The notes below the pieces were generated by a model that was not told the DNA's origin, searched no databases, and saw only the letters and a program-made list of their open reading frames with translations. A stretch of DNA of 12,054 bases from Armatimonadota bacterium (GTDB lineage Bacteria; Sysuimicrobiota; Sysuimicrobiia; Sysuimicrobiales; JACQTN01), in contig JACQTN010000179.1 of NCBI GenBank assembly GCA_016210785.1, forward strand, positions 1 to 12,054, in the 5' to 3' direction. How positions within the stretch are numbered: position 1 is the stretch's first letter; every line of letters starts with the position of its first letter. The translations under genes were made by a program, and so were the position numbers. This document shows positions 1-8,836 of the stretch, one piece after another.

Positions 1-519
1 GTACACGGCACCCCCCGCGCACGGCCCCATGATCGCCGAGATCTGCGGGATCACGCCCGAGGCCAGCACGTTGCGCAGGAAGATGTCGGCGGAGCCGCCC
101 GGGCTCTCCACACCCTCCTGGATGCGCGCGCCTCCCGAGTCGTTGAGGCCGATGACGGGCGCGCCGGTGGAGGTGGCCAGGTCCATGATCTTGCAGATCT
201 TGGCAGCGTGCCCCTCGCCCAGCGAGCCGCCCAGCACGGTGAAGTCCTGGGAGAAGATGAAGACGGGACGGCCGTCGATGGCGCCGTGCCCGGTCACCAC
301 GCCGTCGGCCGGCGCCTCCACGCGATCCATGCCGAACTCGCGGGCGCGGTGGGTGACGAACATGTCCAGCTCGACAAACGTGCCGGGGTCGAGGAGGACA
401 TCAAGGCGCTCCCGCGCGGTGAGCTTGCCGCCCTGGTGCTGGCGGCGCACGCGCTCTTCGCCGCCCATCTGCCGGACGCGGTCGCGGCGCCGGCGCAGGT
501 CCTCGATGTGGCCCGGCAT
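1..519 (-). CDS. Acyl-CoA carboxyltransferase (propionyl/methylmalonyl-CoA type), 5' part only
   Basis: This is the N-terminal 173 residues of a biotin-dependent carboxyltransferase beta subunit (PccB/MmdA family). Such enzymes move a carboxyl group between carboxybiotin and propionyl-, acetyl- or methylmalonyl-CoA in the cytosol. Visible family features are the [19 protein letters not shown] segment near residue 35, the [20 protein letters not shown] segment near 93-112, [12 protein letters not shown] near 134-145, and [10 protein letters not shown] at the window edge, which supplies the acyl-CoA/oxyanion glycines. Families of this type run to about 510-530 residues, so about two thirds of the gene lies beyond the left edge. 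The ATG at 519 was chosen because it sits one base after the stop of the upstream gene (TGA-g-ATG), which suggests coupled translation, and because [12 protein letters not shown] is a typical start for the family. A GGGGAG lies about 13 bases upstream. The acyl-CoA substrate cannot be told from this fragment. Confidence 0.93.
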   Translation of the reverse strand, partial: MPGHIEDLRRRRDRVRQMGGEERVRRQHQGGKLTARERLDVLLDPGTFVELDMFVTHRAREFGMDRVEAPADGVVTGHGAIDGRPVFIFSQDFTVLGGSLGEGHAAKICKIMDLATSTGAPVIGLNDSGGARIQEGVESPGGSADIFLRNVLASGVIPQISAIMGPCAGGAVY

Positions 520-520
520 C

Positions 521-844
521 TCAGGCGAACCGCTCCCCGCCGCCAGTCCGGCGGTCGGCGTGAGCGGGCACCGGGGAGAGGGGACGGATGGAGATGATAC
601 CGTGCTTGAAGATCAGCTCCTCGCGGCCCTCCGCCTCCACCAGCAGGCTGTAAGTGCCGAAGGCGCGGATCACGGCCTGGGGGATCTCGTAGCCGTCCAC
701 GCACAGGATGCGCACCGGGGCGCCCCCGTCCACCAGCCCCTGGTAGAACTGGTCCTCCATGACCTGCCGCCGGTCGGTGCCCTGGCGCCGTTCCACGTGT
801 CCGGCCACGCCGGTGGGGCGTTCGTGCATCTCGCGCGTGTTCAC
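521..844 (-). CDS. Possible internal-start short form: stand-alone Hfq-like protein
   Basis: Within the fused gene, a GTG at 844 (codon 350) is preceded at six bases by GGGGAGGT, a stronger Shine-Dalgarno than that of the full gene. Initiation here would give a 107-residue protein holding the complete Hfq-like domain near residues 28-89, close to the size of ordinary Hfq (about 75-100 residues). The start also has the GTGA form used at other gene junctions in the window, where the TGA would end an upstream gene in another frame. Either the fused gene makes two products, or two genes were fused by a frameshift in the low-complexity linker. In-frame translation through the site is clean, so the full-length protein remains the default. 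Confidence 0.35.
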   Translation of the reverse strand: MNTREMHERPTGVAGHVERRQGTDRRQVMEDQFYQGLVDGGAPVRILCVDGYEIPQAVIRAFGTYSLLVEAEGREELIFKHGIISIRPLSPVPAHADRRTGGGERFA

Positions 845-1891
845 AGGCGCACCTCCCCGCGGTTCCGGCCGAATCTCTGAGATATCCTTGAGCACGTCGG
901 ACGCGGCGGCGGCCGCGGATCGCTGCACGTCGAACGGCTGAGACTCGCGCGAGGGCCCGGAGGTCCGCGCCCGGGCCGTCGCGGCGCTGGTGGATACGGC
1001 ACCGGAGGAAGGGGGACCCGGCCGGGCGGCGGGCGCCACCGGCTCCGGCGACGCTGCCGGACCCGACGACGAGGCACGCGGGAACGGGCGAAGCGAAGGT
1101 GCCGGGGACGGCGGAGCGGAGGGCGGCGGCGGCGCCGGATCTCCCGCCGCCGGCGCGGGTAAGCGGCCGGCCGCCGTCAGGTAGGACCGCCGCATGGCCT
1201 CCAGGCGGCCCCGCCGATCCTGGGCGGGCCACGGTGCCCGGGGGCGCACCGCGCCTGGGACGTCGCGCTTCGCCGCGGCGTCCAGCGTCGCCATCACCAC
1301 CGCCTCGCCTTCGCCAGCATCGACAAACGTCGCGCCGACCTGCTGCTCATCGCCGCCGGACGCGGGAAAGGACACGGCCACCACCGCCACTTGCCGCTGC
1401 GCAAAGGGGAGAATCGCCACCGCCTCCAGCAGGGGACGGCGCACGCCCGGGTCGAGCATCGGCCGCATGGCGTCCAGCGCCGCCAGCGCCACCGTGCGCA
1501 GCCGCGCCGCCGGGCCGGGCGTTCCCTGCGCCGTGCCGCGCGTGACCCGCGTCTCGGCGTCGGTCTCCCAGCGGATCTCCACCACCACCTGGGTGCCCGA
1601 CTCGCCGATACGCTCCTGCAGGCTGTGCAGCCGTGGAGCGGACCGCACGCGCAGCGAGTCCGTTTCGCGCAGGGGGGCGACGTGGATGCGCGCGCCGTCC
1701 AGGAGCAGGTTGAACTGGCTGAGCAGCGCGGAGGTGACGGCGCGGCGGATCTCTTTGGGGTCGCCGTGGGCTTCCGCGGTGAGGTGGATGCGCTCGATTT
1801 GCCCGGTCTCGGAGGCGATGACGCGGGAGGAGACGACGCCCGACAACCGCTCGAGGAGGGCCTCGATCTCCTCTGCAAAAACCTCGGGCAT
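521..1891 (-). CDS. Two-domain protein: carboxylase-neighbour domain, Pro/Ala linker, C-terminal Hfq/Sm-like domain
   Basis: The 456-residue product has three parts. Residues 1-75 ([20 protein letters not shown], then [16 protein letters not shown] and an IHVAPL strand) resemble an unnamed domain I recall from proteins encoded next to acyl-CoA carboxylase genes. Residues 100-210 form a second alpha/beta segment. Residues 245-350 are a disordered Pro/Ala/Ser linker. Residues 377-438 align with bacterial Hfq: MEDQF matches its first helix, [20 protein letters not shown] matches Sm1, and [13 protein letters not shown] matches Sm2 (YKHAIST in E. coli). The K56/H57 equivalents K429/H430 are kept. 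Q8 is E379, K31 is E402, and the rim arginines are absent. RNA binding or hexamer formation is inference. The start is uncertain: ATG 1891 follows a purine-rich GGAGG stretch, with GTG 1936 and TTG 1948 as in-frame alternatives. Confidence 0.8.
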   Translation of the reverse strand: MPEVFAEEIEALLERLSGVVSSRVIASETGQIERIHLTAEAHGDPKEIRRAVTSALLSQFNLLLDGARIHVAPLRETDSLRVRSAPRLHSLQERIGESGTQVVVEIRWETDAETRVTRGTAQGTPGPAARLRTVALAALDAMRPMLDPGVRRPLLEAVAILPFAQRQVAVVAVSFPASGGDEQQVGATFVDAGEGEAVVMATLDAAAKRDVPGAVRPRAPWPAQDRRGRLEAMRRSYLTAAGRLPAPAAGDPAPPPPSAPPSPAPSLRPFPRASSSGPAASPEPVAPAARPGPPSSGAVSTSAATARARTSGPSRESQPFDVQRSAAAAASDVLKDISEIRPEPRGGAPVNTREMHERPTGVAGHVERRQGTDRRQVMEDQFYQGLVDGGAPVRILCVDGYEIPQAVIRAFGTYSLLVEAEGREELIFKHGIISIRPLSPVPAHADRRTGGGERFA

Positions 1892-1967
1892 TTCCTCCGC
1901 CGCCCTCCGTGAAGTTCCTGGCTCCTCTTTCGTCACGCCGGGGCGCAATCCCTGTGCCCAAGAACAC

Positions 1968-4587
<2,620 letters not shown>

Positions 4588-4607
4588 GCCTACCTCCCAC
4601 GGACAGC

Positions 4608-4616
4608 AGTATAGCA
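4608..4616 (-). promoter_or_regulatory. Extended -10 promoter element for the ligA unit
   Basis: On the minus strand the bases TGC-TATACT give an extended -10 (TGn-TATAAT, one mismatch in the hexamer) in an otherwise very GC-rich gap. No good TTGACA lies 16-18 bases upstream, which is acceptable for an extended -10 site. Transcription would start near 4601, about 14 bases before the leader ORF and 88 before ligA. It is the only A/T-rich hexamer of this kind in the gap after the M29 peptidase gene. Confidence 0.5.
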
Positions 4617-4618
4617 CA

Positions 4619-4628
4619 CGTCCGGACG
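4619..4628. promoter_or_regulatory. Perfect 10-bp palindrome in the promoter spacer
   Basis: CGTCCGGACG is self-complementary and lies two bases upstream of the TGC of the extended -10 element, between the expected -10 and -35 positions. That is a place where a repressor dimer would block RNA polymerase. Ten-base palindromes also occur by chance in GC-rich DNA, so an operator role is only a possibility. Confidence 0.25.
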
Positions 4629-4662
4629 CACCCGTTCCTCCAGAGAACGCTGCGTCTTCCGT

Positions 4663-5775
4663 TCAGATGACCCAGCGCCCGTCGCGGTGGATGACCTGCC
4701 CGTCGGCGCGTACCTCGCCGCCCTGCCGCAGGTCGCAGATCATGTCCCAGTGGATGGCCGACCGGTTCTTCCCCCCGGTCTCCGGATAGCTCGACCCCAG
4801 GGCCAGGTGGACGGTGCCGCCGATCTTCTCGTCGAAGAGGATGATCTTGCTGAAGCGCGTGATGGCCTCGTTGTTCCCGAAGGCAAACTCGCCCACGTAG
4901 CGGGCCCCGGCGTCGGTGCCCAGCATCGCCTCCAGGAACTCCCGGCCGTGCGCCGCCTCGGCGTTCACCACCCGCCCCTTCTCGAAGGTCAGCCGGACGT
5001 CGGTGACCTCGCGCCCCCTGTACAGCGCCGGGAAGGTGAAGCGGATGTGTCCCTCCACCGAGTCCTCCACGGGCCCCGTGAAGACCTCGCCGCTGGGGAA
5101 GTTGCGCCGGCCGTCGGAGTTGAACCACCGGCGCCCCGCCACGCCCATCCGCAGGTCCGTGTCCGGCGCCCTCACCTCCAGCGCGCGCACACCCTCCAGG
5201 AATTCGCATTGCGCCCGCTGCCGGGCGCTCAGCGTCTCCCACGCCGCCAGCGGGTCCACCTGGTCCAGAAACTCCGCCCGGGCCACGAACTCCTCGAACT
5301 CCCCGAGCGACATTTCGGCCTCCTGGGCGTCGGCGTGGGTGGGATGACGGGTCAGGCACCATCGCAGCTCGCCGCGGCCTGACCGGCCGAAGAAGATCTC
5401 CCGCAGCGGGCCGTGCGCCCGGAAGTACCCGACCTGCCGCGACGGATCCACCCCCGTGAGCGCCTTGGGGTTGAGGGGAGCCACGATGCGCAGGCTGGCG
5501 TCCATCCGCTCCACCTCCGCCCGGTCCAGGTCCGAGACGAAGGTGAGCTGTTCATCGGAGGCGTGCTTGTAGAAGATCTCCTCGAGCTCTTCCAGGCCGA
5601 TCTTCAGGCGGACGTGGGCGCCGGCCCGCAGCGCCTCGCGGTAAACCTGGCGCACCAGCGGTCCCGCGGCCGGGGTGGACTCCAGCACCAGCAGGTCGCC
5701 GGGGCGCAGGCGGAGGGAGTAGCCGGCCAGCAGCGCGGCCTTCTTCGCAATCCACGAATCATTCATGCCCAGCAT
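4663..5775 (-). CDS. M29-family aminopeptidase (AmpS/AmpT type)
   Basis: A 370-residue metallo-aminopeptidase of family M29, cytosolic two-metal enzymes that remove N-terminal residues from peptides. The length is slightly shorter than the usual ~400. The metal-binding C-terminal half is well kept: FPSGEVFTGPVEDSVEGHIRF-like block starting near 226 (likely ligand E230), GEFAFGNNEAITRF near 295-308 (E296), DEKIGGTVHLALGSSYPE near 315-332 (E316, H323), and HWDMICDLR at 342-350 (H342, D344). The start at ATG 5775 overlaps the sulfur-carrier gene by 17 bases; ATG 5766 (MNDSWIAKKAALL) is an equally good start with an 8-base overlap. It is the last gene of the amino-acid block. Substrate is unknown, and a role in cleaving the carrier's C-terminal tail would be unusual, because M29 enzymes act on N-termini. 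Confidence 0.93.
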   Translation of the reverse strand: MLGMNDSWIAKKAALLAGYSLRLRPGDLLVLESTPAAGPLVRQVYREALRAGAHVRLKIGLEELEEIFYKHASDEQLTFVSDLDRAEVERMDASLRIVAPLNPKALTGVDPSRQVGYFRAHGPLREIFFGRSGRGELRWCLTRHPTHADAQEAEMSLGEFEEFVARAEFLDQVDPLAAWETLSARQRAQCEFLEGVRALEVRAPDTDLRMGVAGRRWFNSDGRRNFPSGEVFTGPVEDSVEGHIRFTFPALYRGREVTDVRLTFEKGRVVNAEAAHGREFLEAMLGTDAGARYVGEFAFGNNEAITRFSKIILFDEKIGGTVHLALGSSYPETGGKNRSAIHWDMICDLRQGGEVRADGQVIHRDGRWVI

Positions 5776-6166
5776 TCATGCGCAGGACCGGCGAGCCGGG
5801 TCCGAGCATCCCCAGCATGATGGACGCCGCAGAATCAGGGGAGGGGGAGGTATCGGAAGGGGGAGGGAAAGCGCCCTCCCCCTCCGAGAAAATCCCGCCG
5901 GCCAGAGCGGGGATGATGGACACCTCGGCGCCCTCGGGCACCGGGGTCTGCAGCCCGGCCAGCGTGCGGATATCCTGCTCGTTGACGAAGATGTTGACAA
6001 ACCGCAGCACCTGGCCGTCGCTGTCCAGCACCCGCTCCCTCACCCCCGGGTGTTTGCGCTCCAGGTTCTCGATCACGTCGCGGAGCGTCGCCCCGTCCAC
6101 CTCGACGATCTTGTTGCCGCCCGTGAGCCGCCGCAGCGGCATGGGAATGCGCACCTTAACCGGCAT
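5759..6166 (-). CDS. ThiS/MoaD-family sulfur-carrier-like protein with a C-terminal tail after the diglycine
   Basis: The first 91 of 135 residues form a beta-grasp ubiquitin-like fold: MPVKVRIPMPLRRLTGG, a TLRDVIENLERKHPGVRERV helix, LRFVNIFVNEQDIR, then PVPEGAEVSIIPALAGG. Relatives normally end at this GG, which is adenylated and thiocarboxylated so that the protein can donate sulfur. Here 44 more residues follow (92-135), rich in Pro, Ser and Gly with no recognisable domain. The diglycine must therefore be exposed by proteolysis, or the protein is inactive as a carrier, or an older stop codon has been lost. The ATG at 6166 has GGGAGGG seven bases upstream and gives the normal family start; an in-frame extension to GTG 6238 lacks a good site. 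The gene follows the zinc-ribbon threonine synthase by 75 bases and overlaps the aminopeptidase gene. Confidence 0.88.
   Translation of the reverse strand: MPVKVRIPMPLRRLTGGNKIVEVDGATLRDVIENLERKHPGVRERVLDSDGQVLRFVNIFVNEQDIRTLAGLQTPVPEGAEVSIIPALAGGIFSEGEGAFPPPSDTSPSPDSAASIMLGMLGPGSPVLRMNAGHE
5853..5887. repeat. Strong G/C palindrome in the tail of the sulfur-carrier gene
   Basis: Perfect 10-bp arms AGGGGGAGGG and CCCTCCCCCT enclose a six-base loop; a further TCGG/CCGA pairing extends the stem to 14 bp with one bulged base. It begins at codon 94, three codons after the diglycine. No T-run follows it on the minus strand, so it is not a standard intrinsic terminator. Its poly-purine style resembles the dispersed palindrome at 8814-8836, so it may be an inserted repeat. 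Confidence 0.7.
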
Positions 6167-6241
6167 TGCCTGACCCTCCCGTCCGCCGAGCCGTTCGCGT
6201 TGAGCATCGTCGAAGCGCGCCGGCCGGCATTGGCGCACGGC

Positions 6242-7483
6242 TCAACTCACGGCCACGCGTCCCAACACCTTCTCCTCGAACGCCCGCACCGTGGCGGGAA
6301 TGCGGACCGGCGCCTTCAACACGCCGTCCACCGCCTCAGGCGTCTTCAGCCCCATGCCGGTGATGTACGCCACCACGGTCTCGTCGGGACGGAAGGCGCC
6401 TGCCTCTGCCAGCCGGCGCAGCACACCGGTGGTCACACCGCCCGCGGTCTCCGTAAACAGCCCCTCCGTCTCCGCCAGCAGGCGGATGCTCTCCACGACC
6501 TCCTCGTCGGTCACGGTCTCCACCACGCCGCCCGTGCTGCGCACCGTCTGCAGGGCGTAGATGCCGTCGGCCGGGTTGCCGATCGCCAGCGACTTGACGA
6601 TGGTGTCGGGCCGCACTGGCTTCACGTCGTCCGCGCCGCGGCGGAAGGCGTCGGCCACCGGCGCGCATCCCGCGGGCTGGGCGCCGTGCACGCGCGTGAC
6701 CGGTCCGCCGTCCAGGAGCCCCACGCGCCGGAGCTCGTCCAGCCCCTTGTCGATCTTCACGAGCAGGTTGCCCGACGCGATGGGCACGATGACGTGGTCG
6801 GGCGCCCGCCAGCCGAGCTGCTCCACCACCTCGAAGGCCAGCGTCTTGGCGCCCTCCGAGTAGTAGGGACGCAGATTCACGTTGACGAACGCCCACCGGA
6901 ACTCGTCGGCCAGTTCGGTGCACAGGCGGTTGACGTCGTCGTAGGTACCGTCCACCTCCACCACGGTCGGCCCGTACACCGCCGTGCTGAGAATCTTGGC
7001 CCGCTCCAGCCCCCGCGGGATAAAGATGTAGGCGGGGATGCTGGCCTTGGCGGCGTGCGCGGCCAGAGAGTTGGCCAGGTTCCCGGTGGAAGGACACGCC
7101 GCCGCCTCGAAATCGAACTGGCGGGCCATGGTCACCGCCACCGACACCGCCCGGTCCTTGAAGGAGTGGGTGGGGTTCGCGGCGTCGTTCTTCAGGTAGA
7201 GGTTGCGCAGCCCGAGCCGGCGTCCCAGGTTCTCCGCCCGGACCAGGGGCGTGAAGCCCGCGCCCATGTCCACCGGCGGCGCATCTCCCACGGGAAGCAG
7301 CTCGCGATAGCGCCACAGCGTGGAGGGGCGTCGGGCGATCTCGCTGGCGCCCAGGGTCTGCCGAAGCTTGTCGTAGTCGTAGTGCACCTCCAGCGGGCCG
7401 AAGCACTCCTCGCACACGTAGTGCGGCCCCAGCGGGTACTCCGTCCCGCACTCCCGGCACACCAGCTTCTGGGCAAACGCCAT
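6242..7483 (-). CDS. thrC: Threonine synthase 2 (zinc-ribbon type, PLP fold type II)
   Basis: A 413-residue PLP enzyme of the threonine synthase family, which converts O-phosphohomoserine to threonine. The N-terminus carries a four-cysteine ribbon (VCRECG and YVCEECF; C9, C12, C24, C27), common in threonine synthases of thermophiles and archaea. PLP-binding K109 lies in THSFKDRAVS, PSTGNLANS follows near 131-139, IVPIASGN binds the phosphate, and the substrate loop IGNPADG is intact, unlike in the second copy at 9773-10876. ATG 7483 was chosen over GTG 7492 because AAGGGGGTGA (7489-7498) sits five bases upstream, nearly the ideal ribosome-binding site. It follows lysC and precedes a sulfur-carrier-like gene. 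Since fold type II relatives such as CysM accept sulfur from a carrier protein, a role in homocysteine or cysteine synthesis is an alternative. Confidence 0.9.
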   Translation of the reverse strand: MAFAQKLVCRECGTEYPLGPHYVCEECFGPLEVHYDYDKLRQTLGASEIARRPSTLWRYRELLPVGDAPPVDMGAGFTPLVRAENLGRRLGLRNLYLKNDAANPTHSFKDRAVSVAVTMARQFDFEAAACPSTGNLANSLAAHAAKASIPAYIFIPRGLERAKILSTAVYGPTVVEVDGTYDDVNRLCTELADEFRWAFVNVNLRPYYSEGAKTLAFEVVEQLGWRAPDHVIVPIASGNLLVKIDKGLDELRRVGLLDGGPVTRVHGAQPAGCAPVADAFRRGADDVKPVRPDTIVKSLAIGNPADGIYALQTVRSTGGVVETVTDEEVVESIRLLAETEGLFTETAGGVTTGVLRRLAEAGAFRPDETVVAYITGMGLKTPEAVDGVLKAPVRIPATVRAFEEKVLGRVAVS

Positions 7484-7488
7484 TTCCG

Positions 7489-7498
7489 TCACCCCCTT
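7489..7498 (-). promoter_or_regulatory. Ribosome-binding site of thrC2
   Basis: AAGGGGGTGA differs by one base from the ideal AAGGAGGTGA and ends five bases before ATG 7483. It decides that start over the upstream GTG 7492, which lies inside the site. Confidence 0.75.
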
Positions 7499-7508
7499 TG
7501 ACCCCCTC

Positions 7509-7574
7509 GAAACATCCCCAGAGCCCCTCGAAGCACCGCGGCGGATGTTTCCAGCGGGTCACTCCGCGCGGTGC
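7509..7574 (-). ncRNA. Candidate H-type pseudoknot between lysC and thrC2
   Basis: Two perfect inverted repeats are interleaved. Arms GCACCGCG/CGCGGTGC (7567-7574 with 7533-7540) form an 8-bp stem, nine if the last A of the lysC stop codon pairs too. Arms GAAACATCC/GGATGTTTC (7543-7551 with 7509-7517) form a 9-bp stem. In RNA order the linkers are 15, 2 and 15 bases, a geometry that lets both stems form at once as a pseudoknot. The element starts right after the lysC stop and ends 25 bases before the thrC2 start, so it could control thrC2 translation or message stability. It matches no riboswitch class that I recognise, and folding has not been computed. Confidence 0.45.
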
Positions 7575-8057
7575 TCACAGGCGATCCAGGTTGAAGGCCC
7601 GGTGGACGGCGCGCACGCAGCGCTCGACCTCCGCGGCGTCGATGATGCAGGAGACCTTGATCTCCGACGTGCTGATCAACTGGATGTTCACGCCCTCCTC
7701 GGCGATGGCCCCGAACAGCTTGGCGGCCACGCCGGGATTGCTCACCATGCCCGCGCCGACGATGGAGATCTTGGCCACGCCGTTCTCCCAGTGCACGCCG
7801 CGCGCGCCGATCTCCCGCGAGACCTCCTCCGTCACCTTCGCCGCGGTCTCGCCGTCGGCGCTGGAGACGGTGAAGGAGATGTCCGCCTTCCCGTCGCGGC
7901 TGGCGCTCTGGATGATCATGTCCACGTTGATGTGCCTGGCCGCCAGCGCGCTGAACAGGCGGTGGGCCACGCCCGGCACGTCGGGCAGGCCGGCGATGGT
8001 GATCTTGGTCACGTCCCTGTCATGGGTCACCGCCGTCACCACGCGCGACTTCTCCAT
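7575..8057 (-). CDS. lysC: Aspartokinase beta subunit from an internal in-frame start
   Basis: An ATG at codon 246 of lysC is preceded by GGAGGAG with a six-base spacer, a very strong ribosome-binding site inside a coding region. It would produce a 160-residue protein made only of the two ACT domains. Bacillus subtilis aspartokinase II and the corynebacterial enzyme are known to make such a regulatory beta subunit from an in-frame start at a similar place, forming alpha2-beta2 complexes. The site is seen directly; its use here is inferred. Confidence 0.75.
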   Translation of the reverse strand: MEKSRVVTAVTHDRDVTKITIAGLPDVPGVAHRLFSALAARHINVDMIIQSASRDGKADISFTVSSADGETAAKVTEEVSREIGARGVHWENGVAKISIVGAGMVSNPGVAAKLFGAIAEEGVNIQLISTSEIKVSCIIDAAEVERCVRAVHRAFNLDRL

Positions 8058-8792
8058 GGCACGCTCCTCCACGATTCTGGTCCCCTCGGCTTCGGAGAAG
8101 GTGGAGCGGATGTGGAGCGGGACGTTATACTGCTTGGCGTACTCCGCGGCCCGCGTCTGCAGCACCACGGCCCCGCTCGAGGCCATCTCCAAGATCTCGT
8201 CGAAGGAGAGGACGTCCAGCTTGCGCACCCCCGGCGCGATCCGGGGATCGGCCGTGAAGACGCCTTCCACGTCGGTGTAGATCTCGCAGACGTCGGCCCC
8301 CAGGGCGGAGGCCAGCGCCACCGCGGTCACGTCTGAGCCGCCGCGTCCCAGCGTGGTGATCTCGTCCTCCGCGGTAATCCCCTGGAACCCCGCCACGATC
8401 ACGATGTTGCCCCGGCTCAGCTCCCGGTCCAGGCGCCGGCGGTCCACCTCCAGGATGCGCGCTTTGGTGTGCACCTTGTCGGTGAGGATGCGCACCTGCG
8501 CGCCGGTGAGGGAGATGGCCGCGTGGTCCAGCTTGTGTATCGCCATGGCCAGCAGGGCGATGGAGACCTGCTCGCCGGTGGCCAGCAGCATGTCCATCTC
8601 CCGCGCGGGCGGCCGCTCGTTTACCTGGCGCGCCAGATCGATGAGGTGATCGGTGGTGCCGCCGGGCGCGGAGACCACCACCGCCACCTTGTGGCCCGCC
8701 TGCTTGGTGGCCACGACCCGCCGGGCCACGTGCTTCACGCGCTCCGGCGTGGCCACCGACGTGCCTCCGTATTTTTGAACGATGAGTCCCAT
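7575..8792 (-). CDS. lysC: Aspartokinase (alpha subunit, with two ACT domains)
   Basis: A 405-residue aspartokinase that phosphorylates aspartate, the first step towards lysine, threonine and methionine. The kinase domain (1 to about 245) shows VQKYGGTSV at 5-13, VVVSAPGGTTD, GFQGITAEDEITTLGRGGSD near 144-163, and the YTDVEGVFTADPR nucleotide-binding segment. Two ACT domains follow (about 260-335 and 340-405), with the SRDGKADISFTV and GAGMVSNPGVAAKLF effector-site segments that normally bind lysine or threonine for feedback control. ATG 8792 has GGGAG five bases upstream. The size and internal start match the Bacillus-type lysine-sensitive enzyme. It is separated from thrB by a 60-base gap holding a palindromic repeat. 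Confidence 0.97.
   Translation of the reverse strand: MGLIVQKYGGTSVATPERVKHVARRVVATKQAGHKVAVVVSAPGGTTDHLIDLARQVNERPPAREMDMLLATGEQVSIALLAMAIHKLDHAAISLTGAQVRILTDKVHTKARILEVDRRRLDRELSRGNIVIVAGFQGITAEDEITTLGRGGSDVTAVALASALGADVCEIYTDVEGVFTADPRIAPGVRKLDVLSFDEILEMASSGAVVLQTRAAEYAKQYNVPLHIRSTFSEAEGTRIVEERAMEKSRVVTAVTHDRDVTKITIAGLPDVPGVAHRLFSALAARHINVDMIIQSASRDGKADISFTVSSADGETAAKVTEEVSREIGARGVHWENGVAKISIVGAGMVSNPGVAAKLFGAIAEEGVNIQLISTSEIKVSCIIDAAEVERCVRAVHRAFNLDRL
8064..8070 (-). promoter_or_regulatory. Internal ribosome-binding site for the aspartokinase beta subunit
   Basis: GGAGGAG lies six bases before the ATG at 8057, inside lysC. It overlaps codons for the kinase/ACT junction and is stronger than the site of the full gene. 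Confidence 0.7.
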
Positions 8793-8813
8793 GTGGTCTC
8801 CCGTGACCTGTTC

Positions 8814-8836
8814 CCCTCTCCCCCAGGGGGAGAGGG
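8814..8836. repeat. Dispersed-type palindrome between thrB and lysC
   Basis: Perfect 11-bp arms CCCTCTCCCCC and GGGGGAGAGGG surround a single A, followed by TAGGGTGAGGGG. This CCCTCACCCTA-plus-hairpin pattern is familiar as an intergenic repeat scattered through many GC-rich bacterial genomes. As RNA it forms a stable hairpin directly after the thrB stop, which could attenuate read-through or protect the upstream message. No T-run follows. Confidence 0.75.

Noticed and set aside
4633..4649. Small hairpin CGTTC/GAACG after the M29 peptidase stop, as a possible terminator
   Set aside because: Only five Watson-Crick pairs with no following T-run on the minus strand, so it does not qualify as an intrinsic terminator.
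6219..6228. Palindrome GCCGGCCGGC in the gap between thrC2 and the carrier gene
   Set aside because: Simple GC palindromes of this length are expected in such GC-rich DNA and there is no other signal around it.
6167..6238. Upstream in-frame extension of the sulfur-carrier gene to GTG 6238
   Set aside because: The added residues do not fit the family, while ATG 6166 has a strong GGGAGGG site and the expected MPVKVRIP start.
5765..7501. Long plus-strand open frame of 578 codons opposite the peptidase, carrier and thrC2 genes
   Set aside because: It is antisense to three genes with clear family motifs, has His/Arg/Gly-rich composition and matches nothing; GC-rich DNA commonly leaves such frames open.
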